Positions 9,336-17,144 are shown, numbered from the stretch's first letter. The stretch: DNA of 64,000 nt from Streptosporangium canum (GCF_900113865.1 NZ_FOQY01000027.1:1-64000), one strand, 5' to 3'. Notes: generated by a model not told the origin, from the sequence alone. A program made the numbers and translations.

Positions 9336-10294
9336 CTCACCCCGCTCATGAGCAGATCGCCGATCGCCGCGCCGATGGGCAGCCCGGTCGCGTCCTCGAT
9401 CCAGAGGAACTGGCCGTTCGGATTGATCTCAAGGAAGACGTAGCGGCCGTCCGGGGTGAGGATCAGGTCGATCGCGCCGTAGGTCAGCCCGAGCCGCTCG
9501 ACCAGTGCCGTGCACCGAACGGAGATCTCCTCGGGCAGCTCGTGCGCCCGGATGGGCGTGGCGCCCGGGTCGTAGTGCCGCCAGTCGTAACGCGTGTGGT
9601 TGCTCACCTGGGAGTGGATCTCCGCCGCGAAGACCTCCTGCCCGACCACGGTCACCCGCAGCTCGACCCGCTTGGGCACGTAGGCCTGGACGATGACCGG
9701 GCAGAAGCGCAACGCGTCCGCGTGCGCGACGTCCGCCGTCGAGACGGGCGCCGCGAACCGGCCGAACCGCTCGCCACCCGCCTCCGGCTGGTTGCCGTGC
9801 ACCGGCTTGGTGATCACGCGCCCCTCATGACGGTCGTAGAAGTCGAGGAAGCTCTCGGGGTCGGTCGTGACCAGCGTCGCGGGTAGCTCGAAACCCAGCC
9901 GCCGGGCCTGTTCGAGCTGGTACGGCTTGCGCCCGGCGCGGTCGATGACCGGCCGGGAGGCGGGGACCGTGAGGCAGCCGAGGCTGTCCCAGAGGCTCTC
10001 GGCCATGATCCGGCACTCCTCCTCCACGTAGGCGCGGGCGGCGACCCGCGGATGCGCCGCCGGGCTCAGCGGCCGGCGGTACCAGAGCGCGGCCAGATCG
10101 TCGAGGACGAGCCGCCGGCCGCCGGCGTCGAGCACGCGGCCGGTCGAACCGTCCCCGGAGTGGCTGATCTCCAGGGTGGCGGCGGTCGGGTAGGAGGCGG
10201 GGTCGAAGACGACGACGTCCGCGCCGGCGGCCGTGAGCGGTTTCACGACCCGATCGGCGTGGTCGTCTCCGTCAGAGGTCAGGACGAGGATCAT
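9332..10294 (-). CDS. ATP-grasp ligase, graspetide-synthetase (MvdD)-like
   Basis: 320 residues. The N-terminal pre-ATP-grasp domain begins 'MILVLTSDGDDHADRV'. The central ATP-binding lobe contains 'GRVITKPVHGNQPE' and 'VIVQAYVPKRVELRVTVV'. The metal/ATP motif is 'RYVFLEINPNGQFLWIE'. This matches RiPP-modifying ATP-grasp enzymes, which activate side-chain carboxylates by phosphorylation and form ester or amide links. The likely substrate is the peptide encoded 70 bases upstream. A ribosome site (GGGAG) lies eight bases before the ATG. The exact bond formed is unknown, because the core contains few acidic residues. Confidence 0.85.
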   Translation of the reverse strand: MILVLTSDGDDHADRVVKPLTAAGADVVVFDPASYPTAATLEISHSGDGSTGRVLDAGGRRLVLDDLAALWYRRPLSPAAHPRVAARAYVEEECRIMAESLWDSLGCLTVPASRPVIDRAGRKPYQLEQARRLGFELPATLVTTDPESFLDFYDRHEGRVITKPVHGNQPEAGGERFGRFAAPVSTADVAHADALRFCPVIVQAYVPKRVELRVTVVGQEVFAAEIHSQVSNHTRYDWRHYDPGATPIRAHELPEEISVRCTALVERLGLTYGAIDLILTPDGRYVFLEINPNGQFLWIEDATGLPIGAAIGDLLMSGVR

Positions 10295-10366
10295 CGCTAC
10301 GGCTCCCGCGGGTCGGCGCTGCGGCTCCCAGCGCGGGGGCGCGGCGTCGCGCGCCCCCGCGGCGGA

Positions 10367-10516
10367 TCAGTTGCTGTCGCCGGAGGTGTGCGAGTGGTTG
10401 CCGTGAATCGTGATGACCTGGCTCTTCGCCCCACCGCTGACCTGAAGAAGCTGCCCCTCGTCGAGCTCGGGACCGAGAGCCGCGATGTCGTCGAGCGTGG
10501 TACGCGTCCTGCTCAT
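10367..10516 (-). CDS. Precursor peptide of a putative ATP-grasp-modified RiPP
   Basis: 49 residues from ATG 10516, preceded by GGGGGA at good spacing. An in-frame start further upstream would give 60 residues but lacks a ribosome site. The leader (1-29) is acidic and amphipathic and ends 'LDEGQLLQVSGG', a classical double-Gly site for C39 peptidases. The predicted core is 'AKSQVITIHGNHSHTSGDSN' (30-49), rich in Ser/Thr/His/Asn with one Asp, one Lys and no Cys. It is first in the operon with the ligase, maturation protein, membrane protein and exporter. The product is not recognised. Confidence 0.75.
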   Translation of the reverse strand: MSRTRTTLDDIAALGPELDEGQLLQVSGGAKSQVITIHGNHSHTSGDSN

Positions 10517-10541
10517 ATGTATCCCCCAACTTTCTGCCGGC

Positions 10542-10562
10542 CGGATCACACGGCGTGATCCG
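10542..10562. promoter_or_regulatory. Inverted repeat upstream of the RiPP operon
   Basis: Perfect 8-bp arms CGGATCAC / GTGATCCG with a five-base spacer, 26-46 bases upstream of the precursor start codon. This is suited to an operator overlapping the promoter or leader RNA. No regulator gene is in the operon. Confidence 0.45.
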
Positions 10563-10734
10563 TCTCGCCGAGCAAATTAGGCGGGGAGAACGCGGCGGGG
10601 CGTCCGCCGCGCGATTGATCTTCCGTCATCCTGGCAGCGGACAAGGGGGGAGCCTGGGACCGGCGCCGCGTCCCGCCGGGGGCCGGGTCCCCTCACCGGG
10701 TCACCGCGGCCCTCCGGGTGCGAGCTAGCCTGGA

Positions 10735-11292
10735 ATGGTGAGCATCACCGCTGGTAGCCACCCCTTGGGGCCCGAATCCGGCCGGCTCCTCGTCAATACG
10801 ACCCGCACCGGACTGGGCGCGAAGGCCGGTCATGACCTCACCATCGAGGTCACCCGCTGGCGCGGCGACGCCACGGTCGACCCCGCCGACCCGGCCGGCT
10901 CCTCGGTGACCGTCGAGGCCGACGTCGAGTCGTTCGAGGTCCGGGAGGGGACCGGCGGCGTCAAGCCGCTCAGCGACTCCGACCGCCGGGAGATCAAGAA
11001 GATCCTCCAGGAGAAGATCCTTCACGCCGGGCGCCACCCGACGATCACGTTCCGGTCGACGCGGGTCGGCGGGACCGCGGAGTCGTTCCGCGTCGAGGGC
11101 GATCTCACCATCGTCGGCGTCACCCGGCCCGTCACGGTGCAGGGCGTGCTGGCCGAGGGCCGCGTGCGCGGTTCGGCGGTCATCGCACAGACCCGATGGG
11201 GGATCCGGCCCTACTCGGCGTTCTTCGGCACGCTCAAAATCAGCGACGAGGTCGAGGTACGGTTCGACCTCGGCCTCACCCCGGAGCGGTGA
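10735..11292 (+). CDS. YceI-family lipocalin-like protein
   Basis: 185 residues covering a full YceI domain: 'GRLLVNTTRTGLGAKAGHDLTIEV' marks the first strands (read as separate short motifs 'TRTGLGAKAGHDL'). 'HPTITFRSTRV' and 'GDLTIVGVTRPVTVQG' lie in the middle, and 'WGIRPYSAFFGTLKISDEVEV' at the end. YceI proteins form a beta-barrel that binds isoprenoid or amphiphilic ligands. No signal peptide is seen, so this one is probably cytosolic. It is transcribed away from the RiPP operon, and its promoter lies in the shared 218-base gap. Confidence 0.85.
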   Translation: MVSITAGSHPLGPESGRLLVNTTRTGLGAKAGHDLTIEVTRWRGDATVDPADPAGSSVTVEADVESFEVREGTGGVKPLSDSDRREIKKILQEKILHAGRHPTITFRSTRVGGTAESFRVEGDLTIVGVTRPVTVQGVLAEGRVRGSAVIAQTRWGIRPYSAFFGTLKISDEVEVRFDLGLTPER

Positions 11293-11317
11293 CCCCGGCC
11301 GGGCGGAGCCGGTCCGC

Positions 11318-11506
11318 ACGCGCCTGCGGGAAAGGCATGCGGGCTTCCGGGAAAGGCATGTGCGCTTCCGGGGAATCCGCGCGTGCTTTCGGGGAAGACG
11401 TGCGCGCTTCCGGACGCGCCTGTGGGAAAGGCATGCGGGCTTCCCGGCGCGCCTGCGGGAAGACGCGCGGGCTTCCCGGCGCGCCTGCGGGAAAGGCGTG
11501 CGCCGC
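11318..11506. repeat. Imperfect tandem repeats, about 25-40 bases
   Basis: After the YceI stop, motifs such as 'ggcatgcgggcttccgg' and 'gcgcctgcgggaa' recur six or more times, in direct orientation with variation. No frame looks like a gene. It is a minisatellite-like spacer. Confidence 0.6.
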
Positions 11507-11517
11507 TGAGGCGGCGC

Positions 11518-11724
11518 CTACAACCTCTCCACCCGGCGCAGGAACCCGCGCACGTCCAGGAAGCCGGCGAGCGACTGGCGGTGCTCCTCGCAGGCCGCCC
11601 AGACCTTCTCCCGCTCCGGCGCGTGAATCCGGGGATTGTTCCAGATCACGGCATACGACGCCGCCGCCCGGCAGCCCTTCGCCGAGCAGATCGCCGGCTC
11701 CACCGGCTCTGCCTGCTCACTCAT
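11518..11724 (-). CDS. Small cysteine-containing protein, actinobacterial family of unknown role
   Basis: 68 residues with 'CSAKGCRAAASYAVIWNNP' and 'VWAACEEHRQSLAGFLDVRGF'. The Cys-x4-Cys plus Cys-x2-His spacing suggests one zinc site. Similar proteins in actinobacteria have been labelled acetone carboxylase, almost certainly a mislabel given the size. The start ATG overlaps the stop of a possible 33-residue frame (11721-11822, GTG start), which may be a coupled small gene or chance. Cytosolic, function unknown. Confidence 0.7.
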   Translation of the reverse strand: MSEQAEPVEPAICSAKGCRAAASYAVIWNNPRIHAPEREKVWAACEEHRQSLAGFLDVRGFLRRVERL

Positions 11725-11962
11725 CCGCGGCGTCCCTCCGCCCGCGAGAGGGCGACCCGGCGGTGCCGCCCGTGGGCCCGGACCACCTGGAGAACCTTCG
11801 GTTGAAGCGTCGACTCGTCCACGGGCTCAGCCTGCCACGCCGGCGAGGAGCACGGCCACGGCGGGTCCGGGCGCGATCCGGTGCGACGGCCCGGAGGCCG
11901 AGCCGGCCGCACAGACCGGCGGCACGGCGCCGGGGGCGGTGATGTCGTCCAGCGGTGATGTC

Positions 11963-12262
11963 CTACGCGGCGGGGTCTCCGGTCCAGACGTCGACGAAAT
12001 CGAGCATCGTCACGGGGGGCTCGGGCGGGCGGAAGCCCAGTGCCTGGGTGACCACCCGGTCGACGACCGGATGGAGGCGTTTGTCCACGAAATCGAGGTA
12101 GGCCTCCTTGGACTCCCACACCTCCACGTAGCGCAGACCCTGATCGGTGTTGTGGGCGAGGTGAAGGATCATGCCGGGCGGCGAATCGGGTCCCAGCTCG
12201 TCCTTGATCCGGGCGTAGGTGTCAGGGCCGATCGGGACTTCGTAGGTGAACGCGTACGGCAT
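11963..12262 (-). CDS. Small dimeric alpha-beta barrel (antibiotic monooxygenase-like) protein
   Basis: 99 residues starting at ATG 12262 ('MPYAFTYEVPIGPDTYARIK'). A longer frame exists upstream but would run through the operator. 'HLAHNTDQGLRYVEVWESKEAYLDFVDKRL' (key piece 'GLRYVEVWESKEAYLDF') is typical of ABM/EthD-like ferredoxin folds. Such proteins are cofactor-free oxygenases or simply small binding proteins. It is divergent from the TetR gene at 12315 across a perfect palindrome, so it is probably that regulator's target. Confidence 0.7.
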   Translation of the reverse strand: MPYAFTYEVPIGPDTYARIKDELGPDSPPGMILHLAHNTDQGLRYVEVWESKEAYLDFVDKRLHPVVDRVVTQALGFRPPEPPVTMLDFVDVWTGDPAA

Positions 12263-12279
12263 CGCGACTCTTCCGTAAT

Positions 12280-12304
12280 TTGATCCGAGACTGTCTCGGA
12301 TCAA
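12280..12304. promoter_or_regulatory. TetR operator, perfect 25-base palindrome
   Basis: Arms TTGATCCGAGAC and GTCTCGGATCAA (12 bases each) around a single T. It lies between the divergent ABM-like gene and the TetR gene, 11 bases before the TetR start codon, and so can control both. Confidence 0.8.
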
Positions 12305-12314
12305 TAATGCGAGC

Positions 12315-12959
12315 ATGACCGCTGACGACAAACGCGTCAAGAGGCGCTACGACACGAGCCTGCGGCACGCGACCGCGGGCCGTACCAGGCAGGCCATCCT
12401 CGACGCGGCCACCGCGCTGTTCCTTGAGCGGGGCTACGCGACCACCACCATGGCCGCCATCGCCAGGAGCGCCGGGGTCAACACCGACACCGTCTACGCC
12501 TCGGTCGGCGCCAAACCCGCGCTCTTCCGCCTCCTCGTCGAGGCGGCGATCTCCGGAGAGGACCACGCGGTGCCCGCTCTGGAGCGCGACTACGTACGGG
12601 ACATCCGGGCCCAGCCCGACGCGGCACGCAAGCTGGCCGGCTACGCGGCCGCGATGAGCCGGATCCATGCTCGGCTCGGGCCGCTGTTCGGCGTGCTGCA
12701 GACGGCCGCGCCGGCCTCACCCGAACTCGCCGAGCTGTGGCACGAGATCGCGGAACGGCGGGCCGCCAACATGCGCCTGCTGGCCGCCGACCTGGCGGCG
12801 ACGGGCCGGCTGAGGGTCGAGGTCGAAGAAGCGGCGGACGTCATCTGGGCGACCAACTCCCCCGAGCTCTACCTTCTTCTCGTCCGCGACCGCCGGTGGA
12901 CGCATGAGCATTACGAGCGCTGGCTCGCCGACTCCTGGTGCCGGCTCCTGCTCGCCTGA
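12315..12959 (+). CDS. TetR/AcrR family transcriptional regulator
   Basis: 214 residues. The N-terminal HTH (about 22-65) reads 'ILDAATALFLERGYATTTM' then 'IARSAGVNTDTVYASVGAK'. The C-terminal ligand-binding helices (about 80-214) are unrelated in detail to well-known members. It probably represses the adjacent ABM-like gene and itself through the palindrome at 12280-12304. The Arg/Lys-rich N-terminus ('TADDKRVKRRYDTSLRHATA') is part of the DNA-contacting extension. Ligand unknown. Confidence 0.88.
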   Translation: MTADDKRVKRRYDTSLRHATAGRTRQAILDAATALFLERGYATTTMAAIARSAGVNTDTVYASVGAKPALFRLLVEAAISGEDHAVPALERDYVRDIRAQPDAARKLAGYAAAMSRIHARLGPLFGVLQTAAPASPELAELWHEIAERRAANMRLLAADLAATGRLRVEVEEAADVIWATNSPELYLLLVRDRRWTHEHYERWLADSWCRLLLA

Positions 12960-13072
12960 TCCCCGGCCTCGTCGAGAGTGCCGCCGCCGTCGATCGGTGT
13001 CCGATCGCGTCCACGTGGCGGGGGTGGGCCGGGCGGGGCGCGTACGAAGAACGAGCCCCGCCCGGCGGCGGA

Positions 13073-13720
13073 TCAGAGCTCGCCGCTCTCGATCGCCTGC
13101 TTGAGGGCCGCCTGCGTCTGCTCGTGGGAGGCGACGCCGTTCGTGACGACGAAATCGATCAGCGAGGTGTCCGCGTCGAAGGTGAGGTGCTCGATCACCT
13201 CGGTCTTCCCGTTGTCCCGCTCCTTGAAGAGGATTTTCTGGTGCGTGACGACGCCGGGCAGCGACCAGGTGTCCGTCTCGTATCTGAGGCCGGCCTGGTC
13301 AATGCGCTGTTGCGCGTGCGTCTTGCTGGTGACGATCGTGCCCTGGTACGGGATCTCCTCTATGGCCGTGAAATCGATGGTGCGCGTGCCGGCCTGAGAC
13401 CGGTCGTCGTGGGTGACGACGCGCTTCAGGAACGAATGCATGCCGATGTGGTGGTTGATATCCGAATACGCGGCGAACACGTGTTCCACCGGGGCGTCGA
13501 TCTCGATGGAGATGCGGGCCTTGTCCCGGCTCCGCCCCGACCCCGGAAGGGGAGGGGGCGCGGAGTCGTAGAACCTGTAGGTGTCCCACGCGGCCTGCCA
13601 CTCGACGGCGAGTTCGGCATCGCTCTCGGGAACGTCGGCGCGGGCGGGACCGGAGAAGGCGGTGAGAACGAGGGCCGCGGCGAACAGCGGGGTGGCAAGA
13701 AGTCGAAGGAGCTTCTTCAC
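13073..13720 (-). CDS. Secreted SRPBCC-fold protein
   Basis: 215 residues from GTG 13720, chosen because GAGG lies five bases upstream and the signal peptide then starts 'VKKLLRLLATPLFAAALVLT' with a cleavage site near 'ARA-DV'. The mature part has a polyketide cyclase/dehydrase-like START fold: 'ISIEIDAPVEHVFAAYSDIN' at the beginning and 'TEVIEHLTFDADTSLIDFVV' near the end. Such domains bind hydrophobic ligands. An exported version is less common. It is monocistronic with a converging TetR gene downstream. Function unknown. Confidence 0.75.
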   Translation of the reverse strand: MKKLLRLLATPLFAAALVLTAFSGPARADVPESDAELAVEWQAAWDTYRFYDSAPPPLPGSGRSRDKARISIEIDAPVEHVFAAYSDINHHIGMHSFLKRVVTHDDRSQAGTRTIDFTAIEEIPYQGTIVTSKTHAQQRIDQAGLRYETDTWSLPGVVTHQKILFKERDNGKTEVIEHLTFDADTSLIDFVVTNGVASHEQTQAALKQAIESGEL

Positions 13721-13853
13721 ATGTACCTCAAAAAGAGATGATAAGGACAAATGATCTTTTATCGCATGTCCTCGTGATTTAGAACCCTCAGGGGGATTTG
13801 GAACCCCCAACTCCGAAAACGTGACCCGGCGCGGCGCCGGCCCCTCGTCGGAT

Positions 13854-14597
13854 CTACCGCTGTTCCGCGAGCCACTCGTCGAAGGTGGTCGGCGCGATGC
13901 GGGCGCCCTCGCCGGGCAGCATCACGTTGCCGGCCATCGCCGGGCCGAACACCGCCGACCACGTCGGCACGAGCTTCACCGTGCGGCCGCGCGCCTCATT
14001 GGTGCGCCGGGCCATGTCCACAAGGTCCTGCGGGTCGGGCCCGGCGATGTCGGCGTAATGCCCCTGCGGCTCGCCCACCGCGATCTCACCGAGGATGTCG
14101 GCCACGTCCGCGGGCGCGATCGGCTGCACGAGCAGCGGCGCGATCGTGGCGACGCCGTCCCGCTCGGTCCAGCTCGCCACCATCGCGGCGAAGTCGTGGA
14201 ACTGCGTGGCCGGGACGATCGTCCACGGCACCGGTCCGGCGGCCACGAGGCGCTCCTGCTCCCGCTTGCCGGCGTAGTGCGCGTTGCCCTCGACGCGATG
14301 GATCGCGGCGATCGAGAGCAGCACGTGGTGACGGACACCGGCCCGCTCCTCGGCGGCGATCAGGTTCCGCGTGGTGGTGCCGAAGTACGCCACCGTCTCG
14401 GCCGGGTCGGTCGCCGGCCCGTTGGTCACGTCGACGACCGCCTCGACACCGGCCAGAGCGTCGTCGAGCCCGGCACCGGTCGACAGGTCCACGCCGAGGG
14501 AGCGGCTGACACGCACGACGCTGTGCCCGTCCCGTTCGAGGGCGGCGGCGGTGAGCGCCCCGATGTTCCCGGTCGCGCCGGCGACTGCGATCCGCAT
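13854..14597 (-). CDS. NAD(P)-binding NmrA-like reductase (atypical SDR)
   Basis: 247 residues. The start 'MRIAVAGATGNIGALTAAAL' gives the Rossmann motif G-A-T-G-N-I-G at once; a frame upstream of it lacks a ribosome site. 'SIAAIHRVEGNAHYAGKREQE' includes the Y-x3-K-like pair, and 'VPWTIVPATQFHDF' is typical of NmrA/ycf39-like members that act on quinones or serve as redox sensors. It is divergent from the Rrf2 gene over a dyad operator, so it is probably Rrf2-controlled. Cytosolic. Substrate unknown. Confidence 0.8.
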   Translation of the reverse strand: MRIAVAGATGNIGALTAAALERDGHSVVRVSRSLGVDLSTGAGLDDALAGVEAVVDVTNGPATDPAETVAYFGTTTRNLIAAEERAGVRHHVLLSIAAIHRVEGNAHYAGKREQERLVAAGPVPWTIVPATQFHDFAAMVASWTERDGVATIAPLLVQPIAPADVADILGEIAVGEPQGHYADIAGPDPQDLVDMARRTNEARGRTVKLVPTWSAVFGPAMAGNVMLPGEGARIAPTTFDEWLAEQR

Positions 14598-14637
14598 GAC
14601 GGTCTCTCTTTCTCTTCGCTGTCGAGCAGACGGTATC

Positions 14638-14656
14638 ATGGACTAAAGAGGTCCAT
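14638..14656. promoter_or_regulatory. Candidate Rrf2 operator
   Basis: Inverted repeat ATGGAC-(7)-GTCCAT between the divergent SDR and Rrf2 genes, 25 bases before the Rrf2 GTG. It overlaps the AT-rich promoter patch. Confidence 0.6.
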
Positions 14657-14680
14657 AATATCTGCGATAGACTCGGGGCC

Positions 14681-15154
14681 GTGAAGCTGCCTGTGAGCAC
14701 CGAATGGGTCCTGCACTGCGCCACGACGCTGGCACAGCTCGATCCGGGAGCCAGCGCGTCGGCGGCACAGCTCGCGCAGTACTACGACCTCCCGGCGGCC
14801 TATCTCACCAAGCAGCTGAAGGCGCTCGTCAGAGCCGGCCTGCTGGCCGCGACCACGGGCCCGAGGGGAGGATTCCGGCTCGCGCGGCCCGCCTCCGAGA
14901 TCACGCTCCTGCAGATCGTCGAGGCCGTCGACGGCACGTCCTCACCGTATGAGTGCCGCGAGATCCGCCAGCAGGGACGGGGGGCGCTGCCCCCGGAGGA
15001 CTGCCGCCGCACCTGCGTCCTCGCCGAGAAAATGGCCGACGCGCACGAGGCGTGGCGGCGCAGCCTCGCCGGGGTCACCCTCGCCGGCATCCTCGCCTCG
15101 CTGCCCCCGTCGGCGCCGTCCCGCACCCGGCTGCGCCTGGCGGGGACGGTGTAG
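14681..15154 (+). CDS. Rrf2-family transcriptional regulator
   Basis: 157 residues from GTG 14681. The winged HTH occupies about 1-85 ('LAQYYDLPAAYLTKQLKALV', 'GPRGGFRLARPASEITLLQI'). Two Cys occur at 'YECREIRQ' and 'EDCRRTCVLAEKM', three in all in the loop where Rrf2 proteins bind Fe-S clusters or sense thiol stress. It probably regulates the divergent SDR gene through ATGGAC-N7-GTCCAT. Redox or electrophile sensing is inferred from the Cys set. Confidence 0.85.
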   Translation: MKLPVSTEWVLHCATTLAQLDPGASASAAQLAQYYDLPAAYLTKQLKALVRAGLLAATTGPRGGFRLARPASEITLLQIVEAVDGTSSPYECREIRQQGRGALPPEDCRRTCVLAEKMADAHEAWRRSLAGVTLAGILASLPPSAPSRTRLRLAGTV

Positions 15155-15245
15155 TCCGTCCGCGGGCGACGCCGAAGCCCGCGGAGGGGCTCGATGGGAT
15201 TCCTTATCGATAATCCAGAACGGAACTAGTTGCTACGCTGGTGAC

Positions 15246-15734
15246 ATGACCGCCATGGCACCCACCCGCACCGAGCCGGACCTGTCGTTCCTGCTGGACC
15301 ATGCCGGCCACGTCCTGAGAACCCAGATGGCGGCGGCGCTCGCCGAGATCGGGCTGACGGCACGCATGCACTGCGTGCTGGTTCACGCCCTGGAGGAGGA
15401 GCGCACGCAGATCCAGCTCGCCGAGATCGGCGACATGGACAAGACCACGATGGTGGTCACGGTCGACGCCCTGGAGAAGGCGGGGCTCGCCGAGCGCCGC
15501 CCGTCGAGCACGGACCGGCGGGCCCGGATCATCGCGGTCACCGAGAAGGGCGCGGAGGTCGCGAGGCAGAGCCAGGAGATCGTCGACAGCGTGCACAAGG
15601 CCGCCCTGGGCGCGCTGCCCGAAAACGAGGGCGAGGCGCTCGTGCGAGCCATGAACCGCCTGGTGACGGGACATCTGGCCACCCCCGTCGAGGCGACCCA
15701 AGGGGTCCGGCGGGCACGGCAGCGCACAAAATAG
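15246..15734 (+). CDS. MarR-family transcriptional regulator
   Basis: 162 residues. The winged HTH is visible in 'ALEEERTQIQLAEIGDMDKT' and 'MVVTVDALEKAGLAERRPSS', with the wing 'DRRARIIAVTEKG'. It is followed at 74 bases by a truncated DHA2 drug exporter in the same direction, so it once formed a regulator-pump pair. A promoter with extended -10 (TGCTACGCT, 15231-15239) lies eight bases upstream, and a near copy (TGCTACGGT, 15767-15775) precedes the pump. This suggests both promoters are controlled by this protein. Confidence 0.85.
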   Translation: MTAMAPTRTEPDLSFLLDHAGHVLRTQMAAALAEIGLTARMHCVLVHALEEERTQIQLAEIGDMDKTTMVVTVDALEKAGLAERRPSSTDRRARIIAVTEKGAEVARQSQEIVDSVHKAALGALPENEGEALVRAMNRLVTGHLATPVEATQGVRRARQRTK

Positions 15735-15807
15735 ATCCACAAGGGATCGTCTACAAAAAAACTATCTGCTACGGTCGCTCCTGTTCCCTTCCGAACAGGA
15801 GCCGACG

Positions 15808-16659
15808 ATGTCGCACACCCCGCCTTCCCCTCGACCGCCTCGCACCGGCACGCCCCGATCACGCCGGCTGGCGCTGACCGTGCTGTCCGCCGCGATGCTG
15901 ATGACGATCCTGGACGGCAGCATCGTGACCGTGGCGATGCCGGCCATCCAGCGAGATCTGGGCTTCTCGCCCGCCGGGCTCAGCTGGACCGTCAACGCGT
16001 ACCTGATCGCTTTCGGCGGCCTGCTGCTCCTGGCCGGCCGGCTGGGCGACCTCATCGGCCGTAAAGCCATGTTCCTGGCAGGCAACGCGGTCTTCACCGC
16101 CGCGTCGCTGCTGGCCGGAGCGGCCACCGGCCCCGGCATGCTGATCGCCGCCCGGTTCCTGCAGGGCGTCGGCAGCGCCATGGCCTCCGCGGTCGTTCTG
16201 GGCATCCTGGTGACGTTGTTCACCGGGGCCGAGGAGCGCGCGAAGGCGATCGGCGTCTTCAGCTTCACCGGCGCCGCCGGCGCCTCGATCGGCCAGGTCC
16301 TGGGCGGGGTCCTCACCGATGCCCTCAGCTGGAACTGGATCTTCTTCATCAACCTGCCGATCGGGCTGGCCACGATCGTGCTGGCGATCCGGGCACTGCC
16401 GGACGAGCGTGGGGCCGGCCTCGCCGCCGGGTTCCAGCGAGATGCAGGCGCGCCGCACGAGGCCGTCGCGGGCGCAGGCGGTGGTCGCGATGCACCTCTG
16501 AGGCGTCTGACCGGCGACGGGGAGCCGGATCCTCAGGAGTTCCGGCGGCCGGTGCCGTCGTCGGGCAGGGAGTCCAGCCAGCGGATGAGGCGGCTCCCCT
16601 CGCGGGTCATGATCTCCGGGTCGCGCAGGGCGTTGGCCAGCAGTGACATGCCCTGGTAG
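15808..16659 (+). pseudogene. Truncated DHA2-family MFS drug exporter
   Basis: The first about 205 residues are a clean MFS N-half: 'MTILDGSIVTVAMPAIQRDL' (TM1 D-motif), 'GRLGDLIGRKAMFL' (motif A) and 'SWNWIFFINLPIGLATIVLA' (TM6). Homology stops after 'LPDERGAGLAAG' near base 16430. The frame then runs through unrelated, Arg/Pro/Gly-rich sequence and 127 bases antisense to the TetR gene before stopping. DHA2 pumps normally have 14 TMs and about 480-530 residues. At least the C-terminal half has been lost by deletion or rearrangement, so transport is unlikely. Confidence 0.8.
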
Positions 16660-17144
16660 GCGGCGACGAGCGTGAGCGCGAGATCGTCGGGGTCGGGCAG
16701 TCCCAGCTCGCGGAATTGGCGTTCCACCCAGTCCAGCAACAACCGGATGACCTTGCCCGCCTCCAGGTCCATGCCTCCCTCGGCGCGTTTGTCGAGTTCG
16801 ACGGCCAGGGTGCCGGTGGGGCAGCCGTAGCGGGCCGCGACGTCGCGCTGGCCCACCCACAAGTCGACCAGGGCCTTGAGGCGTTCGAGCGGGGAGGGGA
16901 GCTTGTCGAGTTCGCCGATCAGTCCCGCGAGGTGTCCGGAATGCTCGGCCAGGGCGGCCTGGATCAGCGCGTCCTTGGTCTTGAAGTAGTAGTACACGTT
17001 TCCGACGGGAACGTCGGCGGCGTGGGCGATGTCGGCGATGGTGGTGCGCTCCACGCCCTGCTGGTGCAGGACCCGGGCGGCGGCGGCCATCAACTGCCGC
17101 CGCTTGTCGGCCCCCCGCGTCCGGGGCTTCGTTGAGTCAGACAC
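16533..17144 (-). CDS. TetR/AcrR family transcriptional regulator
   Basis: 203 residues from GTG 17144; a second GTG at 17162 is possible. The HTH is 'LMAAAARVLHQQGVERTTI' then 'IAHAADVPVGNVYYYFKTKD'. The C-terminal domain resembles TetR_C_11-like helices ('LPDPDDLALTLVAAYQGMS'). It faces the truncated exporter tail-to-tail and the broken serine hydrolase head-to-head. A TATAGTTAGT patch at 17149-17158 is the probable -10 and operator region. Confidence 0.85.
   Translation of the reverse strand: MSDSTKPRTRGADKRRQLMAAAARVLHQQGVERTTIADIAHAADVPVGNVYYYFKTKDALIQAALAEHSGHLAGLIGELDKLPSPLERLKALVDLWVGQRDVAARYGCPTGTLAVELDKRAEGGMDLEAGKVIRLLLDWVERQFRELGLPDPDDLALTLVAAYQGMSLLANALRDPEIMTREGSRLIRWLDSLPDDGTGRRNS

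Noticed and set aside
4452-9443. Very long open frame (1663 codons) on the + strand
   Set aside because: It is antisense to modA, the TOBE regulator, the C39 exporter and the maturation protein, all of which have clear motifs. Its translation is low-complexity Arg/Gly/His. Long antisense frames are normal at this GC content.
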